NCBI GenBank assembly: GCA_949358305.1
Contig: OX442321.1
Span: forward strand, 5,853,605-5,917,604
DNA from: Strigamia acuminata
Taxonomy: Eukaryota > Arthropoda > Chilopoda > Geophilomorpha > Linotaeniidae
Direction of reading: 5' to 3'
DNA: 64,000 nucleotides
Under the pieces are notes generated by a model. It did no database searches. It saw only the letters and a list, made by a program, of their open reading frames with translations, and was not told where the DNA came from. The first letter of the stretch is position 1; each line of letters opens with the position of its first letter. Below, piece after piece: positions 59,638 through 64,000 of this stretch. A program made the translations under genes and the position numbers.

Positions 59638-61634
59638 TTATTTGTTTTGGAGTGTTTTTAAAAGCTCCAGAAATTTATTGAAGAAACGTTCGGTTCCGTT
59701 TGTGGTCCAGAAAAAGGCGGAATGGGTAGCGGTGGGGTCCGGGAAGAGATAGGTTTCGACGACGGTGTTTAGTCTCGACTGGAGAATCGCCACGTCTATT
59801 GGGTCGGCCAAAGCGTCGTTAGCAGCATGGGCGAGCACAATGGGCGTTGTGATTTTACTCAGGTCGTAAATAGGCGCAGATTCCTATTCAATTACATTTT
59901 TATCACATAAAAATGTAATATTTATAAATTAGAGCGACCAAAACGTACTTGACCGTAAACATCCATGTTTTTCTCGGGCCCGTAGTCGAAATGCGACATC
60001 CGATTGCCTTCATACAACTGGAAATCAAAATAAATAAATATTCGGATTTAAAATGAAAAATTCTTACCTGTGCCAAATGATAGAGGACTTTTATACCCGT
60101 ACCACTCGAGCAGTCATTTGTATAAATCGGGAACCGAGTCTAATTAATTTAAAGATTAATTAAACAAATTTTTAGAAAATATAATTTTTTTTTTTTACTT
60201 GGTTCGTGATATGTGAATCATACCCGGAATAAAAGCCCACGAATAAATTGCATATTGCCTTGGTACCGGAACAAAAATGGGTGAGAAACTTTTCGATTAA
60301 ATTCGAGTGAGGAGCAAATGCCTTATTACGTTTGAGAAAATCGACGAAGGAATGGACAATATGATTGTATTTGGCGGGAAAGCTCGCACTACTGGTGATG
60401 TAGTTGATGGAGCCAACGGGACCCAAGGCGAAGTAACCCTTGACCTGCATTTGGATCGAAAAGTAATTATTATTTCAATCAGATCGATGCAGGGTGACCC
60501 AACTCGGGAAAAAAAGGAAAAATAATAAAAATCAACAAAATTAACGAATAAATTCCAATTCACGTTGATTATTCTCCTGTTTAAAGCTTAAAAATTGCGC
60601 TGTTTCCGCATTTATAGCGGGAATTGAACGATTTTCTACCCAAAATTGAAAAAAATTCAATTTTGTTCGTACGAAATCCTGAGATTCGGTCACCCTAGAT
60701 CGAAAACTCGGATCGTATTACTTTTTTATTGTATTCCGGCAGATCTGCCAGCATGGCAAACGCAGTAGTCGTGCCCAACGAATGCGCAACGAGCAGAACT
60801 TTGTCTTTTTTCGTGACCTCTCTTATATAGTCGATCATGGCCGGCAAATCGTATATCGCATGCTCGTCCCAACTACACAATAGAAAATATTTGAATAGAA
60901 TTTATAAATATGAAAATTAAAGAGACAATGGGGAAAAACATCTTTTATGCCTAATCAAACAAGTCCTTGAACCGAATTGATGCGCATCTAATCATCCCAA
61001 TGAGATGTTATCAAACGAATTTGAAATTTATTAAAAGCGAGCACCTGAAATCCCAGAATTTGTCATCGTGTTCGGAAAGCGTCAAATGCTGCTTAGAATA
61101 GCGATTTCCTCTGAGGTTGCCTAACCACACGTCGTAGCCCTTATCAGCTAAAAAAAAACCTAAAACGAAACGAAAAATCACCTTTAAACACCAAAATGTT
61201 ATTTCTATTTACCCAAACTGTCTTCGCCATTGTCGATGAAGTTGCCGGAACAACATAAGACGCCATGTTGCATGAACACGGGATACGGTTGATGCGGCGC
61301 ACTCCCTTTTTTACTTTTGGGAATCCTGTGAAGTCCTAAGAGAAATCCATCCTCGGTTTTCGCCGTATGATTCTCGGCCTTGTAACCGTAGTGAGCTATC
61401 ATTTCCATCTGCAAACGAGGAAATGTGTAAACAAAAGCGCGCCATTACTAACGAGCGTTAAAAAGAAATTACTGCTCCCATGTGCACTTCCCGCGCGATT
61501 TCTTTGCTCTTTTCATCGTCCGGCAACGGACTAATAAAATCCAACAACTGGTCTTCAAAGTCTGAAATCGTTTTGCAGCGGTAAGAGCCACACAAGACGG
61601 ACAATATCAGAAAAATACAACAACTTTCCCTCAT
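59638..61634 (-). CDS. Acid lipase (lipase-3-like), secreted
   Basis: Eight exons on the minus strand (61634-61473, 61408-61213, 61147-61045, 60872-60722, 60444-60199, 60139-60068, 60017-59949, 59883-59638) encode 414 residues, the usual length of insect lipase-3/gastric-lipase proteins. A signal peptide ([20 protein letters not shown]) leads into the family N-terminus ([20 protein letters not shown]). [14 protein letters not shown] and [17 protein letters not shown] are typical. The triad is readable: Ser185 in AHSLG, Asp356 in NDALADP, His387 in THSAFFW. The nucleophile elbow is AHSLG, not the usual GHSQG. Substrate is probably dietary or stored triacylglycerol. The stop lies in an AATAAA string. 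The gene converges on FARP (183 bp between stops). Confidence 0.92.
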
Positions 61635-61654
61635 CTTCCCTTAATCGGCGACAC

Positions 61655-61730
61655 GAAACTTGTGGAAATCAAAATTAACATCTGCTTCTTTTATATGCAA
61701 CAAAATGTGCTGGCCCGATCTGATAAAGCC
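61655..61730 (-). promoter_or_regulatory. Lipase 1 promoter: TATA box and GATA site
   Basis: On the minus strand GCATATAAAAG contains TATAAA (61695-61690), about 55 bp before the ATG, and TTATCAG (61726-61720) lies 25 bp further upstream. GATA plus TATA is a common layout for arthropod midgut enzyme genes; expression is inferred only. Confidence 0.5.
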
Positions 61731-61921
61731 GTAATTTTCCTTTAATTCGATAATTTGTATAATTCCAACTGAATGCCATCAGATAAACTAATTATTCTTG
61801 TGTTTTTCAATTCAATTTCGTTACTGTTGTTCTTGACTAACGAGCGACTTAAGATGTCTAATCGTAAGTTGGTGGTTCGCCAGATGTTTTTGTCTAAAAA
61901 CCATGTTGGAAGTTCAAAAAC

Positions 61922-62278
61922 AACTCGTTTCAGGTAAACTCGAAAACACAATCCCTAACCGCAAATTCTAATCGTTTAATTTTCAAACGTAGGATGATTT
62001 CTCGCTAGCGAGTCTCTCGCTTCTTGGCTACTCCATCGGCTACGCCATCACGAAAGAATACGTTTTCAAGCTGCAGTTGAAACAGCACCTGTATTTTTTC
62101 CAGAGCGGAGAGCGAATTTACACTTTGGAAGGTAAAAACAAAGAAATAAATTGTTTTTAAATGTTTTAAAAAATAATTCTCTCCAGATGGATGGAGGTGA
62201 TTAGCAGCGCTATTCACAAGTCAGCACGCGGATCAAACTCGACTTTTTAGCAGAAAACAAAGTGATCACGACGACTAA
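61922..62278 (+). pseudogene. Duplicated fragment of FARP exons 22-23
   Basis: Copies the end of FARP exon 21, intron 21, exon 22 and exon 23 to the stop. Exon 22' (from 61993) has a 15-bp in-frame deletion after ACTCCATCGG, then single-base insertions (TTCCAGAGCGG where the gene has TTCCGAGCGG) that break the frame. Exon 23' has an insertion around ATTCACAAGTCAGCACGCGG. Upstream exons are missing, so it cannot make protein on its own. Confidence 0.9.
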
Positions 62279-62410
62279 TTCACAGATAGATTTTTTTTTT
62301 TTAAATAATTTTTATTATTTTATTAAGATTTTTTTAATGAAAAAAAATTACGCTAATGTTTGTTGCAGCGTAATTTTTTGTATACAATTATTTTATTTTA
62401 TTTTAAATTT

Positions 62411-64000
62411 TTATTTGTTTTGGAGTGCTTTTAAAAGCTGCAAAAATTTATTGAAAAAAAATTCGGTTCCGTTCTGGAGCCAGAAAAATGCCGAATGGGT
62501 AGCGGTGGGGTCCGGGAGAAGATAGCTTTCAACGACGGTCTTTAGTCTCGACTGGAGAATCGCCACGTCTATTGGGTCGGCCAAAGCGTCGTTAGAAGCA
62601 TGGGCGAGTACAATGGGCGTTGTGATTTTACTCAGATCATAAATAGGCGGAGATTTCTATTAAACACGCATATTTTTTTTTTAAAATTACAAATTGGGGC
62701 GATCAAAACATACTTGTCCGTAAACTTTCATGTTTTTTGCGAGCCCGTAGTCGAAATGCGCCATCTGATTGGTTTTATACAACTGAAAATTAAGAAAAAA
62801 ATTAAAATTTGAATTTAAAATGTAAAACTCTTACCTGTGTCAAATGATTAAGGACTTTCGTACTCGTCCCACTTACGCAGTCATTGGTATAAATCGGGAA
62901 CCGAGTCTAATCAATTAAAAAATTAATCAAACAAATTTTTAAAATTTTTAATTATTTCTTTTACCATGTTTGTTAAATGTGAATCATATACGGAATACAA
63001 ACCCACGAATAAATTGCATATTTGCTTGTTGCCGGTACAAAAATGCGCCAAAAAGTTTTCGCTAACAGTCGAATGAGTAGCAAACGACTTTGAAAAATTT
63101 GGCTAAGAAATTGAAAGCATGATTGAATTTGGCAGGATAGCCCGCACTACTGGACGTGTACTTGACGGAGCCTACGGGACCCATGGCTAAATAACCCTTG
63201 ACCTGCATTTGGATCAAAATGTAATTATTATTTCAATCAAATCGATACAGGATAACCCAGCTCCAATAAAAAAAAAGAAAAAAAGAATTAAAAGCAACAA
63301 AATTAACGAACAAATTCAAATTCACGTTGATTATTCTCCCGTTTAAACCTTAAAAATTGGGTTATTTCCGCATTTTCAACGGAAATTCACCGAATTTTCA
63401 TCCTAAATCGACAAAAATCTGGAGAGACGGTGTTGAAACCCTGAGACTCGGTCACCCTAGATCGAAAACTCACGATTTTATTGTATTCCGGCAGAGCTGC
63501 CAGCATGGCAAACTCAGCAGTCGTGCCCAACGAATGAGCAACGAGCAGAACTTTGTCTTTTTTCGTCACCTTTCTGATGTGGTCGATCATGGCCGGCAGA
63601 TCGGATAACGCATGCTCGTCCCAACTACACAATAGAAAATATTTGAATAGAATTTATAAATATGAAAATTGAATATTCTTTAATGCTTAATCAAAGAAGT
63701 CCTTGAACCGAATTGATGCGCATCTAATCATCCCGATGAGATGTTATCAAACGGATTTGAAATTTATTAAAAGCGAGCACCTGAAATCCCAGTATTTGAC
63801 ATCGTGTTCGGAAAGCGTCAAATGCTTCTCAGAATAGCGATTGGCCCTGAGGTTGCCTAACCACACGTCGTAGCCCTTATCAGCTAAAAAAAAACCTAAA
63901 ACGAAACGAAAACTCGCCTTTAAACACCAAAATGTTATTATTATTTACCCAAACTGTCTTCGCCATTGTCGATGAAGTTCCCGGAACAACATAAGACGCC
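62411..64000 (-). pseudogene. Second acid lipase, partial and frameshifted
   Basis: Seven exons in view on the minus strand: 64000-63949 (cut by the window edge), 63883-63781, 63624-63474, 63202-62965, 62906-62835, 62782-62714 and 62656-62411. Six have the same lengths and splice phases as lipase 1. It keeps AHSLGTT, NDALADP and THSAFFW. The exon at 63202-62965 is 238 nt instead of 246: a run of five T (near 63096-63100) reads one base too long, so the chain stops at TAG after SFDC, while THSTVSENFLAHFC continues in the next frame. Restoring the reading would need one base fewer there. Either a young pseudogene or a homopolymer error in the assembly; the 5' end is outside the window. Confidence 0.75.

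Larger units (their letters stand above)
59094..61921. repeat. Tandem segmental duplication, copy 1 (FARP 3' end plus lipase 1)
   Basis: From the last bases of FARP exon 21 (TCGTTTCAGGTAAAC) to just upstream of lipase 1. The same order (FARP exons 22-23, spacer, inverted lipase gene) repeats from about 61922, about 2.8 kb away. Confidence 0.9.
61922..64000. repeat. Tandem segmental duplication, copy 2 (partial)
   Basis: Second copy of the FARP-end plus lipase unit; it runs off the right edge of the window. Confidence 0.9.

Noticed and set aside
1-64000. tRNA, rRNA or other structured RNA genes
   Set aside because: I looked for cloverleaf and rRNA signatures and saw none that I could support by eye.

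Overview
The window looks like nuclear DNA from an arthropod, most likely an insect. It is AT-rich. Its genes have many short GT-AG introns, plus one AT-AC intron. The gene set (bunched, RtGEF/PIX, a Cdep/FARP-type GEF, insect-style acid lipases) and an (A)TTAGG-like patch near 12.3 kb fit an insect. I cannot name the species. I rebuilt the gene models exon by exon: splice sites, codon phases and total lengths all close without a gap for nine conserved genes.

Layout. 1-1.7 kb: AT-rich repeat. 1.7-5.4 kb: a compact housekeeping cluster with BAP18 (-) and NUFIP1 (+) sharing a divergent promoter, and MED11 (-) ending 11 bp from the NUFIP1 stop. 5.7-9.2 kb: RtGEF/beta-PIX (+). 9.3-10.9 kb: a decayed homocysteine S-methyltransferase gene (-). 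12.3-18.5 kb: a duplicated pair of genes for small secreted cysteine-rich proteins (A, B, a broken A', C, all -), mixed with three kinds of MITE-like elements. 18.8-19.5 kb: a large simple array. 21.2-36.2 kb: bunched (TSC22 family, +), with a long polyQ isoform and two candidate short-isoform first exons. 36.3-47.1 kb: ASCC1, CCDC174 and importin-5, all + and tightly packed. 47.4-59.5 kb: a FARP/Cdep gene (+) with two alternative C-termini. 59.6-64 kb: two acid-lipase genes (-), produced by a tandem duplication that also copied the 3' end of FARP.

Most genes belong to unrelated core processes: chromatin, snoRNP assembly, Mediator, RNA processing and alkylation repair, nuclear import. RtGEF and FARP are both Rho-family GEFs that act at the membrane and cytoskeleton, but nothing here shows that they are co-regulated.

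The accessory interest lies in four places: the unrecognised secreted cysteine-rich family and its datable duplication history; the U12-type AT-AC intron in importin-5; the alternative acidic tail of FARP; and the private minisatellite that fills almost every longer intron.
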